64,000 nucleotides of DNA, from assembly GCF_949987535.1 (NCBI RefSeq), contig NC_080082.1:31904011-31968010 (forward strand). Reading direction: 5' to 3'. Below the pieces are notes generated by a model that saw only the letters and a list, made by a program, of their open reading frames with translations, did no database searches and was not told where the DNA came from. Source of the stretch: Balaenoptera acutorostrata. Taxonomy: Eukaryota > Chordata > Mammalia > Artiodactyla > Balaenopteridae. This document shows, piece by piece, positions 35,270 through 46,930 of this stretch; position 1 is the first letter of the stretch, and each line of letters opens with the position of its first letter. Made by a program: the position numbers and the translations under genes.

Positions 35270-35460
35270 CAGAGTTTGGAGCATGGATTTTGGAGACTCA
35301 TGTGTATCTTGATTCAGTTCTGGCTCCATCCCTTTCTTGGTGTGGCCCCGAAAAACAAATCCTCTCCCTCAGTGGGCAAAGAAGGGACATGATCTTGAAG
35401 ACTAAGTTGGATAATGCATGGAAAGTGCATGGCACACAGAAGGTGCTCAATAAATCCTCC
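35270..35460 (+). repeat. MIR SINE
   Basis: 'gagcatggattttggagact', 'ctctccctcagtgggcaaag' and the end 'cagaaggtgctcaataaat'. Confidence 0.7.
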
Positions 35461-35469
35461 TCTTCTTCT

Positions 35470-35640
35470 TTATTTTTATAATTTATAATGTAATTTATGT
35501 TATTTATATTTATCACATTATATGATATTATGATATTATTTTTATATAATTATGTAACAGTATATAATTATGTATATACATATAATATGATTTTTATATA
35601 ATTATAACATAAATTTTATGATTATTTTTTATTTTTAGCA
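35470..35640. repeat. A/T low-complexity tract
   Basis: ATTTAT, TATAAT and TATATA words with very few G or C. Confidence 0.8.
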
Positions 35641-36149
35641 TTCTTTATTTTCATGTGGAGACAGGAGTCATTAATCCTCAGCCCTGGCTCATCTTGACTT
35701 GAGAAATTGGTGGACAGTTATTCTTTGAGAGTTTAAAGGATGGCTGGAGACCTGGGAAGTATTGCACCTGGGGGTATAACTAGAAACAGTCCTCTGCAGA
35801 GCTGAGAGGATTTCTTCATTATTATTCACCCTGGTACCACCTTTTACCATGTTCTTAGCCCTGCTGTCATGTCCATTGTCATTGGGTAGTCTGCAGTCTC
35901 CTGAGACATGGGAAGGCAGGTGATAAACGAATCCATGCTGCAGTATTAGCCATCCAAATCCTGTCCCTTCAAGGAACATTTTAAAAAAGAACTTGGAAAA
36001 GGGTAATATTGAATCTAGACAAAACTATCTGGGAATATTTAGGCACTGTGAGACTTGGAGGGAGGGAAATATTTTTGTGTAGGGGGGCAGTCAAATCCTA
36101 TCACAAAGGTAATCTTTGCATGAGAGCTGCAAAGATAATTGCCTTTATA
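35641..36149. other. No gene or clear repeat recognised
   Basis: The 96-codon minus frame at 35689-35979 lacks any motif. Confidence 0.35.
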
Positions 36150-36245
36150 TAAATTCATTCATTCATGCATCCATCCACCCATCCATCCATTCATCCATCC
36201 ACCAATCCATCCATGCATCCATGCACCCATTAATGCATTCATCAG
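36150..36245 (+). repeat. (CATC)n-type microsatellite
   Basis: Repeated CATCCATC and CATTCATC units with interruptions. Confidence 0.88.
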
Positions 36246-37782
36246 CCAACATTTACCTCCTATGTGAATAAACAGACAATGCCTCTTAAATTAGGTCTAA
36301 TGCCCATGTGGTCTCTTGACTCCACTCTACACCTGTTTGCAAAGAATCTCCAGCCTGAATATTAATTCAGGTGCATCTGGGTGACAGAGAAGTGAGATGA
36401 CCCTGATTCCTCAACAGAGTCCAGTGCTAGACTCTGCAATTTTTCTATCACATGTTCAGAATATAGCTTTCCTTTCATGGCTACTTAATTATTATGGCTC
36501 AGAAGACCATAATACTAAATTAAAGTGAAATGCAATTTCTCTGCCAGTTTTCACACCTGCCAGAATTCAGCCGATAACAGTAGGATTCCATGTGCATCTC
36601 CAAGTAAGAATGTGCTGTCAGTGACAGGAGGAAGAAAGGAAAAAAACCCTTCTCTTTCCACATTTGCCCTGCAGCCAGGTTGACACAACAGAAATGGAAA
36701 ACAATTGGTGCAGGTATAAAATTCTATGACAAAAGGAAAGTTGTGAAATAGAAAAATGGATTTCTTGGGGGGAAAACATAACTTCCTCTGACAGCAATGT
36801 ATTTAGGAAAAGAATTCTGTAGTCTGAGAATATTAAGGTCGTTAAAATTTGCAGGTTTTTTAAGGGGGTGGGCACGGAGGCTCTTAACCTACCCTCCCTC
36901 ACATTCTCCTTCAAATCTATATTAAGGTTAATCATCAGTTGAAAGCCAGAAATGATATAGGAAAATCATTCTTTTACAAATGGAAACTATTATAATTTAA
37001 AAGGGTGCAAATGAAACCATACATTTTCAGAAGGAGATCAATGAAAAGCACTTTATTAGAAAATATAAATCACTTTTTAATTTCAAATGCAACAAGAAAA
37101 GAACTCATTTTTTCAGTTTCATTGAAATCGATTGGTACACCTGCAGAGAAAAGCAGCTTTATCATCTCGTTATCAGCCAATTAATATGCAGGTCTAAATG
37201 TGAATACTATTCCAGTTAACTAGAAATGGATGATTTTATTGAAGTCTTAATAGACTAGGAAAAGCTGCCTTCCACCCTGCTAAATGAGGTCAGTTGAGAA
37301 AAAAAAATCGGAAGTGCATTACTTGGGACGGGTGGAATCTAAAACAGTTTCTCTAACTCTGCGGACTACAGAGAAATGGAAGCAAAGCAACACGTCTGAA
37401 AGCAGAGGGACCTGGTATATGGAAGAAAAATCAGAATATTGAGTTTTCTTTTCATTGGAAAAGGGAAATATTTGGGTTTGATTCTGAAGTCTGACACTCT
37501 CACTATTCAAAATTTGACAGTCCTTAGTTCTTACTCTCATCTTCATTTTAATCTAAGGGCAAGCAGAATTTTAAACTAGATGAAGTCTATTTACCACTTC
37601 CCATTTTTTTCCTTTTTGTGCTCGTTTTCTGCCTTGAGATGTTCTCTCTAACACACAGAAAACCTAGCATCCTCAAGTTCTCTGTACCCCTTCCCCTACC
37701 AAAACAGCTAAGTGACCTTGGGATAAACGAATTCACACTGTTACTATCACCAGTGATATTTTAAAGGAGTGTAATCTAAAGC
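36246..37782. other. Single-copy AT-rich region, includes a conserved-looking tract
   Basis: No transposon words and no supported gene. The stretch 37030-37260 is dense in TAAT-type words ('ccaattaatatgcaggtcta') of the sort seen in vertebrate non-coding enhancers; conservation cannot be judged here. Confidence 0.3.
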
Positions 37783-37995
37783 ATGGCTCAGCAAACATTT
37801 TCTCAAAAGGCCAGATGGTAAATATTTTCCACCTCACAGGCCATAGGATCTCTGCTGCAAGTATTCAGCTTTGCCTTTACAACACAGCCATAGACCAAAC
37901 ACAAATCGTGTGGTTGTGTTCCAATAAAACTTTATTTACAAAGCAGGCAGTGGGCTGAATTAGGCCTGTGGGCTGTAGCTTGTCAATCCCTGATC
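37783..37995 (-). repeat. Non-autonomous hAT-like DNA transposon, second copy
   Basis: 'ctcagcaaacattttctcaa', 'aggccagatggtaaatattt' and 'ttccaataaaactttattta' match the element at about 5.0-5.3 kb in reverse. Confidence 0.8.
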
Positions 37996-38699
37996 TAAAG
38001 CAATGGGGCTATAAGTGGTGGAATGCCAGGTGTCAAGGAAGAGCTGTAGGGAGAAATTAGTTTTTACAAGATTAGGGGAGTTCAGTTGGCCAGAAGACCT
38101 CTCTGATATTCTTCAACCACTTTTGATTTTCTTAAAATTCACTTGTTCATTTGTTCATGCATTCATTCAGCCCTCAAGCTTTTGATTGAAAAAATGCTTA
38201 CCCCCTCTGTCAGGAGCTCTGTAAGCAAGAACAACTCTGCTCTTTGCTTGGGGTCAGTGGCAACAGTTGCCGCCCCTCAAGACGCTCACTTTGAGTCCTT
38301 GCTAACACTCCTGTAGCTGGTTTCAGGCAAGCACCTTCTGATTTCTAATTTCTATGGAATTAGGAATAACCGGCCCCAAGCACAGGAAATAGGTTCTGCT
38401 GCTGGAATGTGTATTCAGAATATGACAAATGTGTCTATGATCATGAGACCCATTTTCTACAGTTGAATCAGTACTTAGAGATTAATATGAATTTTGTCCT
38501 CCAATAGTTACTTGGCAGGCTTAACCCTCCCAAGATATTGCTATAACTCTGAAAGTTTAAAAAATTACAGAGCATATGGAATGCTATTTATTTATTTTGG
38601 AATGTTCTCTTAAAGATTTTTCTAAAATTTATAAATGTAGCTGTTATATTATAGACTGTTAAGAGAACAGAAAGATGAAAATAACATCATATATAATCC
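37996..38699. other. No gene or clear repeat recognised
   Basis: AT-rich to the right, no motif seen. Confidence 0.35.
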
Positions 38700-38790
38700 T
38701 AAGACCCGGACCACAAGTGGGAAGTGCCTGGCACAGTAACTGGTGCATAATAGGTGCTCAGGAAGTATTTGTTGAATGAATGAATAGATG
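38700..38790 (+). repeat. L2 tail
   Basis: 'agtgcctggcacagtaactg', 'taggtgctcaggaagtattt' and 'gttgaatgaatgaatag'. Confidence 0.65.
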
Positions 38791-38808
38791 TATATTTCTT
38801 ATGAAAAT

Positions 38809-38860
38809 CCAGTGAGTGGCAAGTCTTTATCCAATCCAATGAGTGGCAAGTCTTTATCCT
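38809..38860 (+). repeat. Local direct duplication, two copies
   Basis: 'gagtggcaagtctttatcc' occurs twice, 28 bases apart, with similar left flanks (atccagt and atccaat). This is a tandem duplication of about 28 bases. Confidence 0.85.
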
Positions 38861-39267
38861 TCAAGGGCAGACTTCATGTTGGGAAATAGCCAATAGCCCT
38901 TCTATGTCAAGCGTGTTCATCAAGCTGAGGCTGTCCACTGATCTGAGTTTTAACCTTGTGCAAGTGGGACCTGTAGATATGTAGACCTTTAGGCATCTAC
39001 TCTAGCCGGAAGGTGTGCCCTGCTGGTCCCTTATCCATACCCAATGTATCCAGTTTTTGACACATTGCTTGGATTAGAGGATTATTTTGGTTTTGTGTAG
39101 CTGCAATCTTGGTTTTACAAGAGACTCACCAGTTAATGTAGCTGTGTGAATTTGGGACTTAATTTCCCAATGTTTCTAATGAAAGTGTTCAATTAAATCA
39201 TCATAGAGTCTCCCTATACCACTAAAGTTACTCAATTCCAGAAGTGAACCCAAACAGCCATACCTCA
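38861..39267. other. No gene or clear repeat recognised
   Basis: Single-copy-looking sequence. Confidence 0.35.
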
Positions 39268-39412
39268 TTTTCACATTTTATTTTATTTTAATTTTTTTGG
39301 CCATGCCGCATGGCTTGCAAGATCCTAGTTCCCCGACCAGGGATTGAACCCGGGCCCTCAGCAGTGAAAGCATTGAGTCCTAACCACTGGACTGCCAGAG
39401 AATTCCTGCATT
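39268..39412 (-). repeat. Short CHR-type SINE
   Basis: Reverse copy: 'ggccatgccgcatggcttgc', 'gttccccgaccagggattga' and 'ccactggactgccagagaat'. Confidence 0.88.
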
Positions 39413-39976
39413 TTCCCATTTTAAAAGCATCCTAGCAAATATGCTAGAAATCCAGAATGTCGCAGTCTCAGGACTGAATAGATATTAGGTTTTATTTCTA
39501 AATTAATTTTTAAAGTTATTTATAAAACTAATACTAATCAATGCAGAAAACTTGAAACACAAGGAACAGAAATATTAAAAATATTATATATATTCAGAAT
39601 ATTGTGTCATTAGCCCACCCAGAGATAATCACTACATATATAGATGAATCTATGTTTACTAAAAAATAATATCAATTTTGTCTACAGATAGGAATATATA
39701 ACATAGAGATTTAAAAAATGAAATTATGCCCTACATGCTTTATGACCTCCTTTCATCTGGCAATATATTGAATATATATATGAATATTTGTATATATATA
39801 TGAATATTTCCAGTATTTATTCTTCTATTGAATTTTATAGAACATGATTTTTGTAAAAGACTGGAGGGTGTTCCATTGGATATTTAGGACAATGGCAATA
39901 TTTCCAGATCCAACTTTCCCCTTCTATAGAGCAAAACAGCTAGTGCCCACAGAGTCCCATGAAACTATATCACCAT
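39413..39976. repeat. AT-rich region, possible old L1-type remnant
   Basis: 39545-39840 has phrases ('aaatattaaaaatatta', 'gataatcactac') similar to the old AT-rich element at 47.5-47.9 kb, probably L1-related. No clear boundaries. Confidence 0.35.
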
Positions 39977-40365
39977 CCCATCTTCTTTTCTTTTCTTTTT
40001 TTTTTTATAAATTTATTTATTTATTTTTGTCTGTGACAGGTCTTTGTTGCTGCGTGCGGGCTTTCTCTAGTTGCGGTGAGCGGGGGCTACTCTTCATTGC
40101 AGTGCACGGGTTTCCCTTTGCGGTGGCTTCTCTCATTGCGGAGCACGGGCTCTAGGCATGCGGGCTTCAGTAGTTGTGGCATGCGGGCTCAGTAGTTGTT
40201 GCTCACGGGCTCTAGAGCGCAGGCTCAGTAGTTGTGGCCTTTGGGCTTAGTTGCTCTGCGGCATGTGGGATCTTCCCGGACCAGGGATTGAACCTGTGTC
40301 CTCTGCATGGGCAGGTGGATTCTTAACCACTGCGCCACCAGGGAAGTCCCCCATCTTCTTTTCTT
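39977..40365 (-). repeat. Long CHR-type SINE with target-site duplication
   Basis: 'cccatcttcttttcttt' lies on both sides (from 39977 and from 40349). The body ends 'ccaccagggaagtccc'. Confidence 0.9.
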
Positions 40366-40545
40366 TCTCTTTCTTCTCGTTTTCCTTTTCCCCTTCTCTC
40401 TTCTTTTTCTTCCTTCCTCTCTTTCTTCTTCTCCTTCCTCTTTCTCTTCTGTTCCCTTCTCTTATTTCCTCATCTTTTTTTTTTTTTGGTGGAGATGCTG
40501 GGGATTGAACCTGGGGCCTCATGCACCTCATTTTCATTTGATGTT
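40366..40545. repeat. Polypyrimidine tract with adjacent tRNA-SINE scrap
   Basis: 40366-40487 is almost entirely C and T on this strand. 40488-40535 ('gggattgaacctggggcctc') looks like the reversed B-box end of a tRNA-derived SINE. Confidence 0.7.
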
Positions 40546-40589
40546 ATAATTGGGCTGGTCATTTGCAGAGATGTCAGGCCAGTAAACAC

Positions 40590-40590
40590 A

Positions 40591-40618
<28 letters not shown>
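40590..40618. repeat. (GT)n microsatellite
   Basis: About 14 GT units. Confidence 0.9.
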
Positions 40619-40621
<3 letters not shown>

Positions 40622-41021
40622 GATGGCTACACTTCTGGCCTTAAGTCGGATGAGGCATTAAAGGCACATCTTGGAGACAATCTCTGAAAGTCAATCAGTT
40701 CTTGGGGAGTCATGACCTCCTTGAAGGCATTCAAGGTGGTAGATATGGGTTTAATATGGGAAGGTTTTCTTTCTTTAGATTAGAGACGTACAGGATTGAA
40801 TTGAGCCATCTTGAGTGGTGAATTTCCTGTTACTGGTTGCATTCAAACAGAGGCTAACGGACCACTTACTACCGGCATTATCATGTTTCCAGACAAAAAA
40901 AATCATGTCTAAGCTAAAAATTTTGGTCCTGCACCAGATTTACCCTGAGGCTCCCCCAAACATTTCAGTCTGGTTACTCCTCTAGGTTAGATTCAATGAT
41001 CTCTAACTTTTTCCATGTACA
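40619..41021. other. No gene or clear repeat recognised
   Basis: Single-copy-looking sequence. Confidence 0.35.
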
Positions 41022-41510
41022 GATGGTTCCTCACTTACAATGGTTCGACTTAATGATTTTTTGCCTTTACCATGGTGCAAAAGCGATAGGAATTCAGTCG
41101 AAACCGTACTTCAAATTTTGAATTTTGATCTTTTTCCAGGCTAATGATATGAGTTATGATCCTCTTTTGTGATGCTGGGCAGTGGCAGTGAGCCACAGCT
41201 CCCAGTCAGCCGCATGATCACCAGGATAAAAAACCAATACACTGGGGCTTCCCTGGTGGCGCAGTGGTTGAGAATCTGCCTGCTAATGCAGGGGACACGG
41301 GTTCGAGCCCTGGTCTGGGAAGATCCCACATGCCACGGAGCAGCTGGGCCCGTGAGCCACAATTGCTGAGCCTGCGCGTCTGGAGCCTGTGCCCCGCGAC
41401 GGGAGGGGCCGCGATAGAGAAAGGCCCGCGCACCGCGATGAAGAGTGGCCCCCGCTTGCCGCAACTGGAGAAAGCCCTCGCACGAACCGAAGACCCAACA
41501 CAGCCAAAAA

Positions 41511-41541
<31 letters not shown>

Positions 41542-41725
41542 GAAAATCCTTAAAAAAAAAAAAAAAAAAACCAATACACTTAAAACCATTCTGTACCCAC
41601 ACAACCATTCTGTTTTTCACTTTCAGTACAGGATTTAAAAAATTACATGAAATATGCAATGCTTTAAAAAAAAATAGACTTTGTGTTATATGATTTTGTC
41701 CAACTGTAGGCTAGGATTTATCAAG
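41022..41725 (+). repeat. Second Tigger-like family, split by a SINE
   Basis: 'atggttcctcacttacaatg', 'ggtgcaaaagcgataggaat', 'accattctgtttttcacttt' and 'gatgattttg'-like 'tatgattttgtccaactgta' follow the order of a mammalian non-autonomous Tigger element. It differs from the family at 6.2 and 61.4 kb. Confidence 0.65.
41228..41580 (+). repeat. Long CHR-type SINE with exact 16-bp target-site duplication
   Basis: aaaaaaccaatacact lies at 41228-41243 and 41565-41580. CpG sites in the body are well kept, which suggests youth. Confidence 0.92.
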
Positions 41726-42604
41726 ATACAACCTCATTGTAAGTAGATGAAGATCTGTATTAGATTCTCTGATTGTATGACTCTGTGACATAGGCCTTTA
41801 TGTAAGGCACTACTATTTAACTTCCCGAAATTGATGCTAATAAAAAACTTGGATGGGAAAGGAGGTTCAACTAATTGCAAATAATGAGATTTCAGTCTAT
41901 CTGGGAATTTCAATTGTTCAGGCTTTCCCTAACCCTCCTTTCTATGGATATGTGATGGGATGTCTTAATGACAAAAGTATTAAATGACACTCGTGGAGGC
42001 ACGTAAGGGAAGATATGCACACACGTTCTAGATGGACAGATGTTAGTCTCTACCTGCATGCTTGAACAAGCGGCTAGGTCCTGTATGAAATGTCACGCTA
42101 AAGACCCTTTAAATGCCTTGACTGAGCAATTTGGCCTTACCCCATTTTCTCATTTCAAAATGTTTCAGGTTCTTTTTGCTCCGTGAAATGCATGAAAGCT
42201 GCTTCTGACCACAGAGACTAATGTGCTGTCCCTTTTATCCCCAAAACGGGCTCCCAATTGGTTCCAGGGAAAGTGATTTCCCCAAACCTGGCTGCCAACC
42301 GTAATTGGCTTATATGTGACCCATCCATTTCCACATGCTTGTTAGAGCTGGATGTGGAGTCTCTCAGTCCCTCCCAGGCAGCTGGACAGGGGCAGTAGAT
42401 ATGAGCAGGTATGCTGGTAGAACCCCTGGAGTTGAGTGGTCCATTCCTGCACTCATGACCTGTTGGATGCAGTAGACACGACGTGGAGCCTGCCTTTGAA
42501 ACCAGGCAGACATTGGGAAACATTGGAGGAAAATAGATCCCATCTTTCTTCTCCTCTTACTTCTGTCTCCCTCTTCTTTTCTCTCTCTGTCCACTGTTCG
42601 CAGC
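41726..42604. other. No gene or clear repeat recognised
   Basis: Single-copy-looking sequence. Overlapping minus frames at 42218-42687 have no domain. Confidence 0.4.
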
Positions 42605-42750
42605 AGCAAGAAACTGTACAAACTAGAGCCAGATTGCTTGGATTTGAACCTAGCTCTGCCATCTAATAGCCATGTCACCTTGGGCAAGCTTCTCAGAATT
42701 CCACTGCCTCGGTCTCCTCACCTGTAAAATGGGGACAATAGTAGTACTTT

Positions 42751-43957
42751 TGTTACCGAATGCAAGTCCTTGTGCCCGACGCACAGTGAGGCCAAACAAT
42801 ACCAAAACGTCAGAGTTTGGAGCAGAGAAAGGTTTATTGCAGGGCCATGCAAGGAGATGGGTGGCTCATGCCTTAAAACCCCCAAACTCCTTGAAGGCTT
42901 TCAGCAGAGTTCTTTTATAGGAAAGATCGGGGAGGGGCGGGTTAGTTGTTGCAAACTTCTTGGTGTCAGATCCTTTGCTCTTGTAGCTGTCCATGTAGGT
43001 CAGGTCACGGTCAGGTCACAATGTTCAAAATAAATGTTATCCTTGTTCTGCAACTTTTTATCTAAAGGTGTAATATTCTTTTTTTTTAAAATTTATTTAA
43101 TTTATTTATATTTGGCTGGGTTGGGTCTTCATTGCTGCACACGGGCTTTCTCTAGTTGCAGCGAGCGGGGGCTACTCTTCATTGCAGTGTGCGGGCTTCT
43201 CATTGGAGTGGCTTCTCCTGTTGCGGAGCACGGGCTCTAGGCACGCGGGCTTCAGTAGTTGCAGCATGCGGGCTCTAGAGCACAGGCTCAGTAGTTGTGG
43301 CTCGCGGGCTCTAGAGCACAGGCTCAGTAGTTGTGGCACACGGGTTTAGTTGCTCCGCGGCATGTGGGATCTTCCTGGATCAGGGCTCGAACCCGTGTCC
43401 CCTGCATTGGCAGGCGGATTCTTAACCACTGAGCCACCAGGGAAGTCCCTAAAGGTATAATATTCTTAAAGGTCATAGTTTTGAGAAGTATACAAGAAAG
43501 GAAAGGGGAGGCATTAAATTCTGTCTCCATGTCTCCTTGTGGCTTTTAACACTTAACAAATCCCATAAGTAAAGTAACATCATTACCCCTCATTTTACTT
43601 GTTCAAGGTCCCAAGGATCGACTTTCACCCTCCAAGGTCCAGGCCCTGGCTAAGAGAAGGGGGTCCCTACGCGGGCCAGTTACCCGGCCCGGGAGTGTTC
43701 GTCCAGCACCCAGTTGGGGTCCACCCACCAGTGCCCAGGCCCTGCTGGAGAGGCAGCTCTCAGCTGGCGGTGCCCTCAGGACCAGGTCCCCAGACCCCAC
43801 CCAGCCGTCATCACTGAGGGAGCCAGGCACCCAGGACCCAGCCAGCCCTTAGGCTCCTCAGGCACCCCCAGGTGGCAGAGTAGGACTCCTAACGGCTGAG
43901 CGCTAAGGGTCTCGCAATAACAGTCTCGCCTAATGGACGAGCGCCCCCTCCATTACA
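42751..43957 (-). mobile_element. ERV 3' LTR in reverse orientation, complete ends, split by a SINE
   Basis: On the minus strand the LTR starts TGTAATGGAGGGGGCGC and ends CATTCGGTAACA (TG...CA). A TATA box (complement of 'tcttttatag', 42911-42920) and a poly(A) signal (complement of 42833-42838, context 'gcaataaacc') stand in the right order. Excluding the SINE and one target copy it is about 820 bp. The PPT next to its start marks it as the 3' LTR. It is a regulatory relic with no intact gene. Confidence 0.75.
43062..43467 (-). repeat. Long CHR-type SINE inside the ERV LTR
   Basis: Flanked by ctaaaggtgtaatattctt and ctaaaggtataatattctt (19 bp, one mismatch). It dates after the ERV insertion. 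Confidence 0.92.
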
Positions 43958-44258
43958 CTTCTCCCCTTTTCTTTGATACTCCTCAGTCTTGAGGGGAACA
44001 GGTGTTGGACAAGGAGGGGAACAGGTGTTGGACAAGAAGGGGAATCATGTTTTGGATAGAGAGGTTAATCATAAACTCGGCAGAGGAACTGAGTTTTAGG
44101 GGGGCTGGATTTCAACCTCCAGTCCTGTTTCATCCTCCTCCAAGTCTTTCAGGGAATGGGGCAAGAGCGAACCCTCTGGCTAGTGGCTGTGAGCTAACCG
44201 CTGCAGGCCCACGCTGCCCCTGTTACACGTTCCTTACAGCGCTGGGAGGACCAAACTG
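43958..44258 (-). mobile_element. ERV internal 3' fragment with polypurine tract
   Basis: On the minus strand a purine run 'caaagaaaaggggagaag' (complement of 43958-43975) touches the LTR start, as a retroviral PPT must. The rest is non-coding and includes a repeated unit at 43990-44040. The 5' part of the provirus is missing. Confidence 0.65.
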
Positions 44259-44499
44259 GTTAATGTGAGTGCAACACTTAGGACAGTGCCTGGCAAGTCA
44301 GGAGGGCTCTCATGTGTTTGTGTTTGGTAATACTGATTCAAGGAACTCAACACCCACTGGAACCTGAGCAGGGGCTGGGTGCTGGGTGACCACAGCCATC
44401 CAGAGGCTGCAGCAGCTGAGCCCCAGGAGACATGATTGACGTTTCCTTATTCTCTGTCTCCTCCTTTCCCGTATTTCTTCCCCTCCCCCTTTCTTCTTT

Positions 44500-44970
44500 T
44501 CTGTTTCCTGTTGCCATGGTAACAAATTATCACAAACTTTCTGGCTAAAACAACACAAGTTGATTATCTTACAGTTTTGTAGGTCAAAAGTCTCACTAAA
44601 AAAAAAATATCAAGGTGTTGACAGGGCTGCATTCCTTCTGGAGGCTCTCGGGGAGAATTTGTTTCCCTGCCTTTTCCAGCTTCCAGAGGCTGCCCCCATT
44701 CCTTGGCTCATGGCCTCCTTCACATCACTGTGACTTCTGCTCCAATTGAAACATCTTCTCTGACTCTCTTGTTTCCTTATTTCCCATATAAGGACCCTTG
44801 TGGTTGGATTGCACCCATTTGGATGATCCAGGATAATCAATCCACTCAAGATCCTTGATCACACCTACAAAGTCCCTTTTGCCATATAAAGTAGCATATT
44901 CACAGGTTCCAGGGTTAGGACATGGACATTGGGGCGCTGTTATTCTACCGACCACACTCTTCACCTTCTC
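44500..44970 (-). repeat. MaLR-like LTR in reverse
   Basis: 'acaaattatcacaaactttc', 'tatcttacagttttgtaggt', 'ttccttctggaggctctcgg' and 'cagggttaggacatggacat' are a well-known mammalian LTR pattern in reverse. Confidence 0.65.
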
Positions 44971-45131
44971 TTCCTTCCTTTTCAAAATGCTTTTTCTGTT
45001 CATAAACTTTCTTGATCTGATGTGAGTCCTCAGGGAAGCTTGGTTCTAAGCCTGACACTTCCACCAACTTGCCCCACGTGTGACCTTGGGTAAGAACTCC
45101 CACCTCCGTAGCACAAGGAGTTGGACTTTTG

Positions 45132-45616
45132 TGTTAGTTAGGGTTTTCCAGAGAAACAGAACCAAAAGAAGATATACATAAAATAAATGTTTTATGTATA
45201 TACTTGTTATGATGAATTGGCTGACATGATTATGGAGACTGAGAAATCCCATGATCTGCTGTCTGCAAGCTGGAAAAGCTGGTGACATAATTCAGTCTGA
45301 GTCTGAAGGCCTGAAAACAGGCTTTCCAAAGGTATGTATAAATTCTACTCTAAGGGCAGGAGAAAATCCATATCCCAGCTCACGCAGGCAGGAAGGAAGG
45401 GGATGGCATCCTCTCTCCCCCCACTTTTTATTCTATTCAGCCCTCAAGGGGTGGGATGAATCCCACCCACCTTGGGGAAGGTGATCTACTTTACTGAGTC
45501 CATTGATTCAAATGCTGATCTCATCCAGAAACACCCTCACAGGCACACCCAGACATAATGTTTAATCTGGGCACCCCACGGCGCAGTCAAGCTGACACAT
45601 AAAATTACCTGTCACA
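45132..45616. mobile_element. Ancient solo LTR-like element (TG...CA)
   Basis: Begins 'tgttagttagggttttccag', ends 'ttacctgtcaca', with internal 'gaatcccacccaccttgggg' and 'aagctgacacataaaattac'. This is a common mammalian LTR pattern. Orientation and family not fixed. Confidence 0.6.
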
Positions 45617-46224
45617 ACTCATCCTGCAGTGCCCGATTTCAGGTGTGCAAAAACACCACTTCCTTGATTTTCTTTTAACGAGTCTGATTAAATTGATCTG
45701 ATTCTGATGCTGCTGAGCTCCCACCTTGCATCTTGCTGGGAAATTCATTCTGCTTTTTGGAGCTTTCCTTGTTCCTGGTGGGTCAAAGCTTGTGGCATCT
45801 CAGAATACACACACATCAGGCAGGTTGCTCCAGTTTTCACATCGTTGGCCTCTAATGCCACCTCCGAGATGCCCATTTTCCTAGACTGTGTGGTCCCTTT
45901 AGGTGTCACATATGCAGCAAGGAAAGCTTGGTGGTCTTGATGGCCTCCATGCCCAGTCCCCAGTCACCATGGGTGCGCCTCATAGCTCTTCTTACTTGAG
46001 GCTTAACCACCTCAGGAAACAGGGTCTGAGGCCCTGGACCCACTGACCCCCATTCTGTCCCCAGTCTGGGGATTCTCTCCTAAGTGTTTCACTCTTGCTA
46101 TACTTGGTATAATCTTGTCAAAGGGCTTTTAACGAAATCCAGGAAGAGAAGTTTCTTGTGGGCAACTTCAGTTTTGGGCTTTCCAACATCAACTCCTCCT
46201 GAAACAAAAGGGTCTACTGCCAGA
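45617..46224. other. No gene or clear repeat recognised
   Basis: A 77-codon frame at 45707-45940 has no motif. Confidence 0.35.
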
Positions 46225-46600
46225 GAATGAATGGGTTTCCCCCAAACTTTTATGTTGTAGCCTAATCCCCAATGTGATGGTGTTAGAAGATGGGGCCTTT
46301 TGGAGGTGATTAGCTCATGAAGGAGGAGCCCTCATAAGTGTGATTAGTGCCCTTATAAAAGAGACCCCAGAGAGCTCCCTTGCCCCTTCTGCCATGTGAG
46401 GACACAATGAAAAGACAACTGTCTGAATTAGGAATTGGGCTCTCATGAGACATTGAATCCGGGCGGGGTGGTGGGGTACCCTGATTTTGGACTTCCCAGC
46501 CTCCAGAACTGTAAGAAATAAGTTTCTGTTTCTTATAAGCCACCCAGTCTATGGTTTTCTGTGATAGCAGCCCGAATGGACCAAAGTCTGCTTGGAAAAA
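46225..46600 (+). mobile_element. MaLR-type LTR (MLT1 group)
   Basis: 'cctaatccccaatgtgatgg', 'gaagatggggccttttggag', 'tgccatgtgaggacaca' and 'cctccagaactgtaagaaat' in MLT1 order. Confidence 0.78.
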
Positions 46601-46930
46601 ATATACATTGGGGCTTCCCTGGTGATGCAGTGGTTGAGAGTCTGCCTGCTGGTGCAGGGGACACGGGTTCGAGCCCTGGTCTGGGAAGATCCCACATGCC
46701 GCGGAGCAACTAGGCCCGTGAGCCACAACTACTGAGCCTGCGTGTCTGGAGCCTGTGCTCCGCAACAAGAGAGGCCGCGATAGTGAAGAGGCTCGCACAC
46801 TGCGATGAAGAGCGGCCCCGCTTGCCGCAACTAGAGAAAGCCTTCGCACAGAAACAAAGACTCAACATAGCCAAAAATAAATATAAAAATAAATAAATAA
46901 ATAAATATTTAAAAAAAATATATAAATTGA
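46597..46930 (+). repeat. Long CHR-type SINE
   Basis: 'ggggcttccctggtgatgca' to (AATA)n/A tail, with similar 'aaaaaatatacatt' and 'aaaaatatataaatt' flanks. It directly follows the LTR. Confidence 0.88.

Larger units (their letters stand above)
42605..44340 (+). repeat. MIR SINE split by an ERV fragment
   Basis: The left part (42605-42750: 'tagagccagattgcttgga', 'ttgggcaagcttctcagaat', 'cctgtaaaatggggacaata') resumes at about 44260 with 'taatgtgagtgcaacactta' and 'ggacagtgcctggcaa'. Confidence 0.75.

Noticed and set aside
36150..36245. Regular CATC spacing that might suggest a CRISPR-like array
   Set aside because: It is a plain tetranucleotide microsatellite with no unique spacers, in a mammalian genome.
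41228..41580. Possible functional gene in the 128-172 codon minus frames over this SINE
   Set aside because: The frames coincide with a young SINE; the open reading comes from its high GC body.
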